From the NCBI RefSeq assembly GCF_024362365.1, contig NZ_CP101464.1, forward strand, positions 3,162,001-3,226,000: a DNA stretch of 64,000 nucleotides, in the 5' to 3' direction. Source of the DNA: Janibacter sp. CX7. GTDB taxonomy: Bacteria; Actinomycetota; Actinomycetes; Actinomycetales; Dermatophilaceae. Positions 1-8,533 of the stretch are shown one piece after another; positions within the stretch are counted from its first letter, which is position 1; every line of letters starts with the position of its first letter. The notes under the pieces are model-generated. The model saw nothing but the letters and a program-made list of their open reading frames with translations, was not told the origin of the DNA and searched no databases. Both the position numbers and the translations under genes were made by a program.

Positions 1-27
1 CGGCTCCGTCTCGGTGGACTGGTCCAT
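1..27 (-). CDS. 5' end of an unidentified gene leaving the left edge
   Basis: An ATG read leftward (25-27) opens a frame of nine codons (MDQSTETEP) before the window ends. It is preceded by a purine-rich AGGGAG about 2 nt upstream and, further up, by a TAGATT hexamer (82-87) that could be its -10 box. Too little protein is visible to say what it is; the spacing of the ribosome site is short, so the real start may differ. Confidence 0.3.
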
Positions 28-81
28 GTCTCCCTGGTTCTTCGTGCTGCCGTCGCGCGTCCGGGCGGACGGGCGCCGGCC

Positions 82-87
82 AATCTA
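82..87 (-). promoter_or_regulatory. Candidate -10 box for the left-edge gene
   Basis: The hexamer TAGATT on the minus strand fits the actinobacterial TAnnnT pattern and lies about 55 nt upstream of the leftward ATG at 27. No clear -35 is visible. Confidence 0.25.
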
Positions 88-162
88 TGCAGGCGCGAGC
101 ACGGACCGGACGGCAGGGTGGTCACTGCCGGTGGGCCCGCGTCACCGCTCGGTGTGCCCGCG

Positions 163-1389
163 TCACCGCAGGGAGCGAAGGGGGGTCCCCGGGTCCGCGA
201 GTGCCGTCGGGTCAGGAGTCGCCCCGGTCGCGATGAGCGACTCGGCGACCCGGATGTCCTTGGCGACGACCGGTCCGCGGCCCAGGGAGGTGGCGGCGAC
301 GAGGCGCCCCTGCGCGTCGAGCCCGAAGTGGATCAGCGACCCGTCCTCGCGCTCGCGCACGACCTCGCTGACGGCCGTCGTCGGCAGACCCGCCGTCTGG
401 AGCATCTGGTCGTACTGGTCGGACCAGAACCACGGGACCGCGACGTGTGGCTCCTGCCCACCGGTCATCGACGCGGCGACGGTGACCGCCTGGTCGTGGG
501 CGCTGCGCCAGGACTCGACGCGGGCCCGGTGACCGCTGCGGGCATCGGGGACGGCAGCGCAGTCCCCCGCCGCCCAGATGTGCGGGTCGCTCGTGCGCAG
601 CTGCTCGTCGACGACGATCCCGTCCTCGACGAGCAGGCCTGCGGCAGAGGCGAGCTCGCTGTGCGGCGCGGCTCCGACACCGGCCACGACGGCGTCGACG
701 TCGAGGCTCTCGCCGGTCGACAGGCCGACCCGCAGACGGCCGGCCACCTCGTCGACCGAGGTCACGGTGGTGCCGGTGCGCACCTGCACGCCGTGGTCGG
801 TGTGCAGGGCGACGACCTCGTCGGCGACGACCGGCGGCACCATCCGCGCGAGCGCCCGGTCGGCCGCCTCGACGACGACGACCTCCATGCCGCGCTGCCG
901 GGCCCCAGCGGCGATCTCGAGACCGATGAACCCGGCCCCGATGACGAGCAGCCGGCCCCCGGCCCGCACGAGGTCGCGCAGCGTCGCCGCCTCGGCGTGG
1001 GTGCGCAGGTAGTGCACGTGGTCCAGCCCGAGCCGCCGCGACCCCGCCCCGGTCGTCAGGAGCAGCCGGTCGTAGGGCATCGCCCCCGCGTCGGTGACGA
1101 CGGTCCGCGCCTCCCGGTCGATCGCCGTGACGTCCACCCCGAGGCGAAAGGAGATCCCCGCCTCCGCGAGCTGCTCCGGCGTCCAGGGGTGGACGAGCTC
1201 GGGGTCGTCGTCGGCGAGCGCGGCCTTCGACAACGGCGGGCGCTCGTAGGCGACGACCTCCTCGCGCCCGAGCAGGGTGATCGACCCGGCGAAGCCGCGC
1301 TCCCGCAGGGCCATCGCCGCCCGGGTCCCGCACTCGCCGGCACCCACCACGACGATGCGCTCGGCGGTGTCCCCGCTGCTCTCGGTCAT
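163..1389 (-). CDS. NAD(P)/FAD-dependent ferredoxin-reductase-type oxidoreductase
   Basis: A 408-residue flavoprotein of the pyridine-nucleotide-disulfide/ferredoxin reductase family. The N-terminal FAD-binding glycine motif is GAGECG (about residue 17), the second Rossmann motif is GAGFIGLEIA in the middle, and the AAGDCA stretch near residue 270 is the usual third FAD contact. The C-terminal region with PWFWSDQYDQ is typical of putidaredoxin/rhodocoxin reductases, which pass electrons from NAD(P)H to a [2Fe-2S] ferredoxin serving a P450 or dioxygenase. No ferredoxin gene is adjacent. A P450 lies 25 kb away, but nothing in the sequence links the two. Start is the first ATG; the gene stands alone, reading leftward. 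Confidence 0.85.
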   Translation of the reverse strand: MTESSGDTAERIVVVGAGECGTRAAMALRERGFAGSITLLGREEVVAYERPPLSKAALADDDPELVHPWTPEQLAEAGISFRLGVDVTAIDREARTVVTDAGAMPYDRLLLTTGAGSRRLGLDHVHYLRTHAEAATLRDLVRAGGRLLVIGAGFIGLEIAAGARQRGMEVVVVEAADRALARMVPPVVADEVVALHTDHGVQVRTGTTVTSVDEVAGRLRVGLSTGESLDVDAVVAGVGAAPHSELASAAGLLVEDGIVVDEQLRTSDPHIWAAGDCAAVPDARSGHRARVESWRSAHDQAVTVAASMTGGQEPHVAVPWFWSDQYDQMLQTAGLPTTAVSEVVREREDGSLIHFGLDAQGRLVAATSLGRGPVVAKDIRVAESLIATGATPDPTALADPGTPLRSLR

Positions 1390-1420
1390 GCCCCGACCTT
1401 CGCACAGGCCCCGCCGGGGG

Positions 1421-3511
1421 TCACGCGATGACCACCCGGCCGAGCTCCTGGGTGCAGCGGGTGAGGGCGACGTAGAGCCCGTTCCACCCGCGCGGCTCGG
1501 CGGCGATGCCGTCGGGGTCGACGAGCAGGGTGGCGTCCCACTCCAGCCCCTTGGCCTGGGTGGCGCTCATGACCGTGACGTCGGGGCCGAGGGCCGCGGC
1601 GAGGTCGGCGACCCGGTCGGCGGGGGCGACGACGCCCACCGAGCCGCCGTCCCAGCGCTCGGCGAGGGCCGCGTGCTCGGCCGCGACGGTGGCGGCCAGG
1701 TCCCCCTCGGGCACGTGGCGCAGCCACGGCTCGACTCCGCTGCTGCGTACCGCGCGCGGCGGCTCGTTGGTGCTGCCGGCTGCCTCGAGGACCGGACCGG
1801 TGAGGTCCATGACCTCGCGCGGAGTGCGATAGCAGATCGTCAGGTCGGCGCGGCGCCACCGGTCGGTGAGCACCTCTCTGAGCGCGCCCTCCCACGTCGT
1901 GTGGGCGTGCGGCGCCTCGGTCTGGTCGATGTCGCCGACCGCGGTGATCGAGGCGGCCGGGCAGCGGCGCAGGACCATCTGCCACTCCATGGCCGACAGC
2001 TCCTGCGCCTCGTCGACGACGACGTGGCCGTACACCCAGTCCCGCTGCGCCGCAGCGCGATCGGCGACGAAGTCTCCCTGCGTCACCCGGGGTGCGTCCT
2101 CGCCGAGCAGGTCGGACATCGCGTCGAGCAGGGCGATGTCGCTCGGGGCGAAGGGAGTCGGCTCGGCGGCCACGAGGTCGCGCTCGTCGTCGGTGAGGCC
2201 GGGCACGGCAGCGAGCGCCGCCCGGTCGCCGAGCAGGGCTCGCAGCTCGTCTGCGGGGTCGCGGTCGGGCCACCAGGCACGGACCCGGGCGGCGAGGCCG
2301 GGGTCGTCCTCGATCCGCCGACGCAGCTCCTCGACCTCGTCCTCGCTCAGCTCGCCGTCGACCGAGCCGCTCGAGCCCTGCGTCCGCGCGCCGCGGTCGT
2401 CGCTTCGCGCGAGGCTCGCGTCGACCCGATCGAGGATCTCCTCGAAGCCCTCCTCCGCCGAGGCGAGCAGCTCGACGACCCGCTCCGCGACGAGCTCGGT
2501 GAGCACGTCGACGAGCTGGCCGGTGAGCACCCGCCGTGCCGAGTGGTAGGACCGGCCCGACAGCGCGCCCCGCTGCAGCCGATCGATCGTCGCGGCCGGC
2601 ACGAGGTAGTCCTCGCCGTCCCAGTGCAGTGTCAGGTCCGTAGGCGGTGGCACCAGCCCGGCGACACGGTCGGCGAGCGCCTGCTGCCACAGCGCCCGTC
2701 CCTTGATCTCGGCGAGGCGACGCTCCTCCCTTCGCCCCGGACGGACCCCGGGCAGGAGGGTCTCGCAGGTCGCCGAGACGACCGCGGTCTCACCGAGCGC
2801 GGGCAGCACCTGGCCGATGTAGTCGAGGAAGCGCTGCGAGGGCCCGAGGACCAGGACGCCCGCCCGGGCGAGCTGCGGCTGCGCGAAGAGGAGGTAGGCG
2901 ACCCGGTGCAGCGCGACGACGGTCTTGCCCGTGCCGGGGCCGCCCTGGACGACGAGCGCGCCGCGCGGGTCCGCCCGCACGATGTCGTCCTGCTCGCGCT
3001 GGAGCGTGGCCACGGCCGTGCCCATCCGACCGGTGCGGCGCTCGTCGAGCGCCGCGAGCAGCGCGCCCTCGCCGACCAGCTCGCCGTCGGTCGAGCCATC
3101 GAGCAGCTCGTCGTCGACCGCGACGACCCGCCGCCCCTCGGTGCGGATGTGCCGGCGGCGCGAGTTCCCCTGCGGCGCAACGGCGGTCGCGGTGTAGAAG
3201 GGGCGCGACGCCTCCGCCCGCCAGTCGACGACGAGCGGATCCGCGTCGTCCTCGGCGGCCGGGACGCCGACGCGTCCGATGCGCAGGCTGCTGCCGTCAC
3301 GGGCGTCGAGGCGCCCGAAGACCAGCCCCTGCTCGGCCTGCGTCAGCTCAGCGAGGCGCTGCCGGGTGGCCCGCATGGCGGCCGCGGCCACCGAGTCCTC
3401 CCGGGCGCTGCCCTGCAGACGCCCCTCCAGCTCGTCGATCACCTCGCCCCGGCGGGCGTGCGCCGCGTCGAGCGCCTGCTGCTCCTCACCGATCGCGTCC
3501 TGCGTGGTCAT
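1421..3511 (-). CDS. HelD/UvrD-like superfamily 1 helicase (RNA polymerase-recycling type)
   Basis: A 696-residue superfamily 1 ATPase. The Walker A is GGPGTGKTV (about residue 190), motif II/III is VVVDEAQEL followed by GDIDQTE, motif V region is SATQAKGLEWD, and motif VI is YVALTRC near the C-terminus. The long divergent N-terminal region before Walker A and the wide split between ATPase halves match HelD/HelR proteins, which pull RNA polymerase off DNA and in some actinobacteria protect it from rifampicin. The ATG at 3511 (MTTQDAIGEE) is preferred over an upstream in-frame start at 3595 because the extra 28 residues are basic and unconserved-looking and run through a possible promoter. Divergent from the hydrolase gene at 3673. 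Confidence 0.8.
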   Translation of the reverse strand: MTTQDAIGEEQQALDAAHARRGEVIDELEGRLQGSAREDSVAAAAMRATRQRLAELTQAEQGLVFGRLDARDGSSLRIGRVGVPAAEDDADPLVVDWRAEASRPFYTATAVAPQGNSRRRHIRTEGRRVVAVDDELLDGSTDGELVGEGALLAALDERRTGRMGTAVATLQREQDDIVRADPRGALVVQGGPGTGKTVVALHRVAYLLFAQPQLARAGVLVLGPSQRFLDYIGQVLPALGETAVVSATCETLLPGVRPGRREERRLAEIKGRALWQQALADRVAGLVPPPTDLTLHWDGEDYLVPAATIDRLQRGALSGRSYHSARRVLTGQLVDVLTELVAERVVELLASAEEGFEEILDRVDASLARSDDRGARTQGSSGSVDGELSEDEVEELRRRIEDDPGLAARVRAWWPDRDPADELRALLGDRAALAAVPGLTDDERDLVAAEPTPFAPSDIALLDAMSDLLGEDAPRVTQGDFVADRAAAQRDWVYGHVVVDEAQELSAMEWQMVLRRCPAASITAVGDIDQTEAPHAHTTWEGALREVLTDRWRRADLTICYRTPREVMDLTGPVLEAAGSTNEPPRAVRSSGVEPWLRHVPEGDLAATVAAEHAALAERWDGGSVGVVAPADRVADLAAALGPDVTVMSATQAKGLEWDATLLVDPDGIAAEPRGWNGLYVALTRCTQELGRVVIA

Positions 3512-3567
3512 CTGGTCGGTCCTGCCTGCGGTCACGCGGTCCCCTGTCCTCGAGTGCGGCCCTGTCC

Positions 3568-3592
3568 AACGCGCGACGCGGCGAATTGTTCC
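3568..3592 (-). promoter_or_regulatory. Possible SigH/SigR-type promoter upstream of the HelD-like gene
   Basis: On the minus strand GGAACA and CGTT are separated by 15 nt, about 57 nt upstream of the ATG at 3511. The oxidative-stress ECF consensus is GGAAYA-N16-17-CGTT, so the spacer is one base short. Compare the better match before trxB. Confidence 0.3.
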
Positions 3593-3672
3593 CACGGACA
3601 GGACGGCACCCCCCTTCGCCCCGGGTCCGCTGACAGACTGGAGCCGGACACCGACGTCACCCAGGAGGACCC

Positions 3673-4479
3673 GTGAGCTCCATCCCGCCCGAGGACATCG
3701 AGACCCATGGCCACGCCGGCCTGCTCATCGGCTCCCTGTGGAGCCCGCCCGGCGACCCGACGTGGGTGGCGGTCATCGCCCACGGCTACGGCGAGCACGT
3801 CGGGCGCTACCAGTGGGTGGCCGAGCGGCTCACCGCCGACGGCGCCGTCGTCTACGCCCACGACCACATCGGCCACGGGCGCAGCGAGGGCGAGCGGGTG
3901 CTCGTCGAGGACTTCGAGGGCGTCGTCGACGACCTCCACCTGCTCGTCCAGCGCGCCCACGAGGAGCACCCCGACCTGCCGCTCGTGCTCATCGGGCACT
4001 CCATGGGCGGCATGATCGCCGCCCGCTACACCCAGCGGTACCCGCAGACGCTCACCGCGACGGTGCTCTCCGGCCCGGTGCTCGGCTCCTGGGAGCCCAC
4101 GGCCCTGGCCGACCTCGACGAGATCCCGCCGACGCCGATCGACATCACGACCCTCAGCCGCGAGCCCGACGTCGGCCGCGCCTACGAGGCCGACGAGCTC
4201 GTCTGGCACGGCGACTTCAAGCGCCCGACCCTGCTCGCGCTGCGCGCCACCCTCGAGGCGATCACCCGCGGTGGCCGCCTCACCATCCCGACGATCTGGC
4301 TGCACGGCGCCGACGACCAGCTCGTCCCGATCGACCGCAGCGACGAGGGCTGGGCGCACATCGCCCCCGACGGCGCCCCCTCGAAGCGCTACCCCGGCGC
4401 CCGCCACGAGATCTTCAACGAGACCAACCGCGAAGAGGTCCTCGACGACGTGATGGCCTTCGTGAATGACCACATCTGA
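3673..4479 (+). CDS. Alpha/beta hydrolase, monoacylglycerol-lipase-like
   Basis: A 268-residue alpha/beta hydrolase of the serine aminopeptidase/monoglyceride lipase group. The nucleophile elbow is GHSMGG (about residue 110), an early HGYGEH supplies the oxyanion-hole HG motif, a late GADDQLVP region carries the acid and GARHEIFNE the catalytic histidine. This is the usual length for bacterial monoacylglycerol lipases, which cleave lipid esters in the cytoplasm or at the membrane. The GTG start at 3673 sits just after a strong AGGAGG site. Its last 14 bases overlap the next gene, so the two are probably co-translated. Confidence 0.85.
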   Translation: MSSIPPEDIETHGHAGLLIGSLWSPPGDPTWVAVIAHGYGEHVGRYQWVAERLTADGAVVYAHDHIGHGRSEGERVLVEDFEGVVDDLHLLVQRAHEEHPDLPLVLIGHSMGGMIAARYTQRYPQTLTATVLSGPVLGSWEPTALADLDEIPPTPIDITTLSREPDVGRAYEADELVWHGDFKRPTLLALRATLEAITRGGRLTIPTIWLHGADDQLVPIDRSDEGWAHIAPDGAPSKRYPGARHEIFNETNREEVLDDVMAFVNDHI

Positions 4480-5104
4480 GGCACCCCAGAGCGCGCCAAC
4501 CCCACAGGACCTGAGCCATCGTTGGGCGGCGGTGGCCGCCGTGCAAGCGGCCTCTGCCGCGGCCTCCGGCCGCGAGGGCGCCTGGTGCCGGGACGGGCTG
4601 CGTTTCCTGCATGACTTCGGCGGCAGCTGGTGCGCGCTGGCCATGTTGCCGGAGGACCGGGCCCTGCTCTTCCTGTGGGACCGCGGGGCCGAGTCCGCAG
4701 ACCTCACCGCGGGCGCCCCGGTGGTCATGGACGGGCGACCTGCCTGGTGGCTCGAGGGGCTGCAGCACCCATCGCTGCCGCAGGAGTGCGATGCCATCGA
4801 CGCCGCGCAGGCCTGGGCCGATGGTATTTGGACGCACGACGCCTTCGACCCCGACGAGGACGCGCAGTGGGACTTCGTCCCCGTGATGTGCGACGAGGAC
4901 GCCGTCCTCGAGCTCATGGACTGGGTCGAGGCAGAGGCTGAGGACCACGGCCTGACTCCGCCCGACCGCCCCACCATCGCGGCGATCGTCGCGGCCGGTC
5001 CGACCGTCAGCGCCGAGCAGCTGGCCGCCGTGGGCTTCCCGCACTGGGACGTCGCGGAGGGCGTGGCGGCTGCCCGTGCCTTCATCCACGAGCCCACCGG
5101 CTGA
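4466..5104 (+). CDS. Conserved-looking protein of unknown function
   Basis: A 212-residue acidic, tryptophan-rich soluble protein with no signal peptide or membrane segment. I do not recognise the family. The N-terminal third is alanine-rich; the middle has repeated Trp-Leu/Trp-Asp pairs and an acidic DPDEDAQWDF stretch; the C-terminal third is predicted helical. The ATG lies inside the end of the hydrolase gene (14-base overlap), implying translational coupling, but without a distinct ribosome site, so a later start is possible. Its third-position GC looks a little lower than its neighbours. Function cannot be assigned. Confidence 0.6.
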   Translation: MTTSEAPQSAPTPQDLSHRWAAVAAVQAASAAASGREGAWCRDGLRFLHDFGGSWCALAMLPEDRALLFLWDRGAESADLTAGAPVVMDGRPAWWLEGLQHPSLPQECDAIDAAQAWADGIWTHDAFDPDEDAQWDFVPVMCDEDAVLELMDWVEAEAEDHGLTPPDRPTIAAIVAAGPTVSAEQLAAVGFPHWDVAEGVAAARAFIHEPTG

Positions 5105-5116
5105 GCTCCTTCGTCA

Positions 5117-5183
5117 CCTGTGTGAGGATCTGCCCGCCCGTGTGACCCCATACGGTGACACGGGCGCGCACAACCTCACACGG
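5117..5183. terminator. Long imperfect hairpin between convergent genes
   Basis: CCTGTGTGAGG (5117-5127) pairs with CCTCACACGG (5174-5183), and inner segments GCCCG/CGGGC and CGTGTGACC/GGTGACACG continue the stem. It lies between the stops of the unknown gene (plus) and mmsA (minus), so it can act as a two-way terminator. No T-tract is present. Confidence 0.5.
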
Positions 5184-5202
5184 CCACGAGGGCCCCAGCG
5201 AC

Positions 5203-6711
5203 TCAGCCGTTCGTGGGGAACCCCAGGTCGAGCCCACCGTGGCTCGGGTCGGGCCAGCGCTGGGTGACCGCCTTGGTCCGGGTGAAGAAGTGCACGCCCT
5301 CGATGCCGTGGGCGTGGGTGTCGCCGAAGAGCGAGCTCTTCCACCCGCCGAAGGAGTAGTAGGCCATCGGCGTGGGGATCGGGACGTTGATGCCGACCAT
5401 GCCGACCTCGACCTCGTGCTGGAAGCGCCGGGCGGCGCCGCCGTCGTGGGTGAAGATCGCCGTGCCGTTGCCATAGGGGTTGTCGTTGATCAGCTGCAGC
5501 CCCTCGTCGAAGGACGCGACCCGCACGACGGATAGCACCGGGCCGAAGATCTCGTCGGTGTAGATCGACATCCGCGGCGTCACCCGATCGAAGAGCGTCG
5601 GCCCGAGGAAGTAGCCCGGCCCGAGCGCCTCGGCGCCTTCACGCCCGTCGACGACGAGCTCGGCCCCGGCCTCGACCCCCGCCTCGACGTAGCCGGTGAC
5701 CTTGTCGAGGTGCGCGCGGGTGACGAGAGGGCCCATGTCGACGTCGCCGCTGCCGTCCCCGACGCGCAGGGTGCGGGTGCGCTCGACGATCCGGGCGACG
5801 AGCTCGTCGGCGATCGACTCGGTCGCGAGCACGACCGAGATCGCCATGCACCGCTCCCCCGCCGCGCCGTATCCCGCCGACACCGCTGCGTCGGCCGCCA
5901 GGTCGAGGTCGGCGTCGGGCAGCACGAGCATGTGGTTCTTGGCCCCGCCGAGCGCCTGCACCCGCTTGCCGGCGGCCACCCCGCGCTCGTAGACGTGGCG
6001 CGCCACGGGGGTCGAGCCGACGAAGGAGATCGCCTTGACGTCGGGGTGGTCGAGCAGCGCGTCGACCGCCTCCTTGTCCCCGTGCACGACGTTGACCACC
6101 CCGTCGGGCACCCCGGCCCCGCGCCACAGGTCGGCGATGAGGTTGACCGCTGTCGGGTCCTTCTCGCTCGGCTTGATGACGACCGCGTTGCCCGTGGCGA
6201 CGGCGATCGGCACGAACCACAGCGGCACCATCGCGGGGAAGTTGAAGGGCGAGATGACGCCGACGACACCCAGCGGCTGGAGGATCGAGAAGGCGTCGAC
6301 GTCGGTCGAGACGCCCTCGGAGAAGCCACCCTTGAGCAGCTGCGGGATGCCGCAGGCGAACTCCACGACCTCGAGCCCGCGCCCGATCTCGGCGACGGCG
6401 TCGTCATGGGTCTTGCCGTGCTCCGCGGTGATCGCCCGGGCAATCTCGTCGGTGTGCTCGACGAGCAGCTGGCGGAAGGCGAAGAGCGCCCTGACCCGCC
6501 GCGCCAGCGACGCCCGGCCCCACTCGCGCGCCGCCTCCCGCGCCACGGCGACGACCTCGCCGACGGTCTCGGCGCTGGCCAGGTCGAGCGTGCCGGTGAC
6601 CTCGCCCGTCGCCGGGTTGCAGACCTCGCTCGTGCGGCCCGGCTCCCCCTGCCACGCCCGGTGGCCGACGAGGTGGGTGATGCGCGTGGGCGCGGACGGG
6701 GTGGCGCTCAT
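5203..6711 (-). CDS. mmsA: CoA-acylating methylmalonate-semialdehyde dehydrogenase
   Basis: A 502-residue aldehyde dehydrogenase superfamily enzyme. It should oxidise methylmalonate or malonate semialdehyde to propionyl- or acetyl-CoA with NAD and CoA, the last step of valine (and, as iolA, myo-inositol) breakdown. Family signs are the N-terminal NPATGEV, the SPFNFPAMVPLW cofactor motif, SFVGSTPVARHVY and the catalytic cysteine in GAAGERCMA (about residue 285). The early VGEVVAVAREAAREW and late PYGNGTAIFT also fit. It stands alone, with no other valine or inositol catabolic genes beside it; ino1 20 kb away makes rather than degrades inositol. Confidence 0.87.
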   Translation of the reverse strand: MSATPSAPTRITHLVGHRAWQGEPGRTSEVCNPATGEVTGTLDLASAETVGEVVAVAREAAREWGRASLARRVRALFAFRQLLVEHTDEIARAITAEHGKTHDDAVAEIGRGLEVVEFACGIPQLLKGGFSEGVSTDVDAFSILQPLGVVGVISPFNFPAMVPLWFVPIAVATGNAVVIKPSEKDPTAVNLIADLWRGAGVPDGVVNVVHGDKEAVDALLDHPDVKAISFVGSTPVARHVYERGVAAGKRVQALGGAKNHMLVLPDADLDLAADAAVSAGYGAAGERCMAISVVLATESIADELVARIVERTRTLRVGDGSGDVDMGPLVTRAHLDKVTGYVEAGVEAGAELVVDGREGAEALGPGYFLGPTLFDRVTPRMSIYTDEIFGPVLSVVRVASFDEGLQLINDNPYGNGTAIFTHDGGAARRFQHEVEVGMVGINVPIPTPMAYYSFGGWKSSLFGDTHAHGIEGVHFFTRTKAVTQRWPDPSHGGLDLGFPTNG

Positions 6712-6803
6712 GTGCCCTCCTTCGGGCAGACGGATTCGTCACCACATCCAAGCGCACGACAGGGGGAGCGTCACCCCCCTTCGTCCATGGGCTCGCGCAG
6801 CTC

Positions 6804-7547
6804 CTACCAGGGCTTCTCGACGGGGTCGGGCCCGCCGCTGCCCTCGGCCTCCGACTCGCGCTTGTCGTTCTCCGACTCGCGCTGACCGGTCTGGTTGCGC
6901 TCCTCCAGCTGCTTCTGCTTCGGGTCCTTGGGCTCCTCGCCCTCGCCGTCGCCGTCGTCCTTCGGGTCGTCCTTGCCCGGGTCCTGCGGGTCCTCCGGCT
7001 GCTTCTTGCCGGTCTGCTCCTCGAGCTTGTCCTTCTGCTCCTGCTGCTTGCGCCCGGCCTCGCCACCGTTGCCGTCGTCGCTGCCGTCGAGGCAGCCCTC
7101 GGGGCCCTCCTCGATGAGCGTGAGGGCCTCCTCGGCGAGCGCCTTCTCCTTGTCGGTGTCGCCGGCCTCCTTCGCCTCGTCGGCCTGCTGCGAGATCGTG
7201 ATGACGAGGTTGGTGCGCACGGTGCAGTCGTCCTGCGGGTCCTTGGTGCGCTCGAGCGCGGTCTCGAGGTCGGCCCGGCCGCCGGCGAGGTCACCGGAGA
7301 CCGACTTGCCGGTGCCCTCGACGAAGGGAGCGCGCCACCGCTCGACGAGGTTGAGCGGGTGCAGCCGCTCCGCGGCCTTGACCATGCCGTCGCCGTCGTC
7401 GCCGCCGTGGGCGTCCTGCGCCTGGCCCATGAAGAGCGGCAGGGTGAGGAAGCGGATCGCCAGGACGATCATGATGATCGCCGGGATGATCGTCGCGATG
7501 ATCATCCGGCGGCGCCGGCGCAGCCGGGGCTCCATGGGGGCGGTCAC
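6804..7547 (-). CDS. Single-pass membrane protein with charged tail, last gene of the MoxR-VWA operon
   Basis: 247 residues. A basic N-terminus (RRRRR) precedes one membrane segment (about 14-35), then a helical region with the look of one or two TPR-like helices (LNLVERWRAPF, DLETALERTKD), two cysteines, and a very hydrophilic Glu/Lys/Asp/Gln-rich tail of about 100 residues. The GTG start overlaps the preceding VWA gene by four bases (GTGA), which is the main reason to choose it over an upstream frame. By position it resembles the small TPR/membrane proteins that close aerotolerance (Bat) type operons; it probably assists the two VWA proteins at the membrane (inference). Confidence 0.65.
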   Translation of the reverse strand: MTAPMEPRLRRRRRMIIATIIPAIIMIVLAIRFLTLPLFMGQAQDAHGGDDGDGMVKAAERLHPLNLVERWRAPFVEGTGKSVSGDLAGGRADLETALERTKDPQDDCTVRTNLVITISQQADEAKEAGDTDKEKALAEEALTLIEEGPEGCLDGSDDGNGGEAGRKQQEQKDKLEEQTGKKQPEDPQDPGKDDPKDDGDGEGEEPKDPKQKQLEERNQTGQRESENDKRESEAEGSGGPDPVEKPW

Positions 7548-8533
7548 GGGGTGCCTCCTGCCTCGGCCTCGACGCGGCGCAGACGGCCGATCTCGCGGGT
7601 GGTGACGAAGAGGTCGGCGAGCAGCAGGCCCGACATGATGAGCGCGAGCACCCACACGAGCGAGGTGTAGGTCTCGATGCCGGCCCCCTCGCCGTCGACG
7701 GCCTCGCCGGGGTCGGCGTCGGTGAGCGCCGGCCCGATGTCGCCGCCCTCGCGGTGGGTGTAGGGCACCCCGAGCTGCTCGGCGATCTCCTCGAGCCGCT
7801 TCTCGTCGATCTTGCTGACGCCGGGGTTGCCCTGGCTGTCCTTGATGTCCTCACCGGGCTCGCCGTCGGCATCCGTGGAGGCCATCCGGCCACCCTGCTC
7901 GGTGCCGTAGCCGAGGACGGCGCCACCGTCGACGAGGTCGGGCAGGTCGAAGGGGGTCGGGTCCTGCGACGAGGTCTGCTCGCCGTCGCCGAGGTAGAAG
8001 ACGATCCGCGAGCGCTCGGGCTGGCGCTCCTTGGCCCCCTCGAGGGTGAGCCGCAACCGCTCCTGGGCCGCGGTGATCGACGAGCCGCCCGAGTAGAGGC
8101 TGTTCTCCGCGCGGAGGTTCTCCGCCGCGGTCTTGAGGGCATTGGTGTCGGTCGTGAGCGGCATGACGACGCGGGCGGCGTAGTCGAAGGTGATGATCGA
8201 GAAGCGCGCGCCCGGCATCTCCTCCTGGATCTTGGCCATGTCCTCGCGATAGCCCTCGATGCGCGTCCGGTCGCCGTCGAAATCGCGGGCCATCGCCGAG
8301 GTCGTCGTGTCGACGACGAAGTAGACGTTGACGTCGCTCGCCGCCTGCCGGGCGATCGCACCGTCGACGGCGGGCCCGAGCAGGGTGAGGACCATGGCGA
8401 CGGCGGTGGCCAGACGCAGGCCCCAGCGCAGTCGGTGGTGGGTGTCGGCGACGACCCGCCATGCGGTGAAGCCGACGAGCAGCAGGCCGAGCAGGACGAC
8501 GAGCGGCCAGGGCAGGAGCGGGTGCCAGCTCAT
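7544..8533 (-). CDS. VWA-domain membrane protein (BatA/BatB-like), second copy
   Basis: 329 residues: two N-terminal membrane segments (PLVVLLGLLLVGFTAW and a second near residue 45), a von Willebrand factor A domain, and a C-terminal membrane segment (about 290-312). The metal-ion site is altered: where DxSxS is expected the sequence is DTTTSAMAR, keeping Asp, Thr and Ser-type oxygens. YLGDGEQTS supplies the later acidic loop. VWA proteins next to MoxR ATPases act as substrate or adaptor partners in metal-dependent protein maturation at the membrane. Start and stop overlap both neighbours by four bases. Confidence 0.8.
   Translation of the reverse strand: MSWHPLLPWPLVVLLGLLLVGFTAWRVVADTHHRLRWGLRLATAVAMVLTLLGPAVDGAIARQAASDVNVYFVVDTTTSAMARDFDGDRTRIEGYREDMAKIQEEMPGARFSIITFDYAARVVMPLTTDTNALKTAAENLRAENSLYSGGSSITAAQERLRLTLEGAKERQPERSRIVFYLGDGEQTSSQDPTPFDLPDLVDGGAVLGYGTEQGGRMASTDADGEPGEDIKDSQGNPGVSKIDEKRLEEIAEQLGVPYTHREGGDIGPALTDADPGEAVDGEGAGIETYTSLVWVLALIMSGLLLADLFVTTREIGRLRRVEAEAGGTP

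Noticed and set aside
118..1431. Long open frame on the plus strand opposite the FAD oxidoreductase
   Set aside because: Arg/Pro/Gly/Asp-rich translation with no family motif; typical antisense opening in high-GC DNA.
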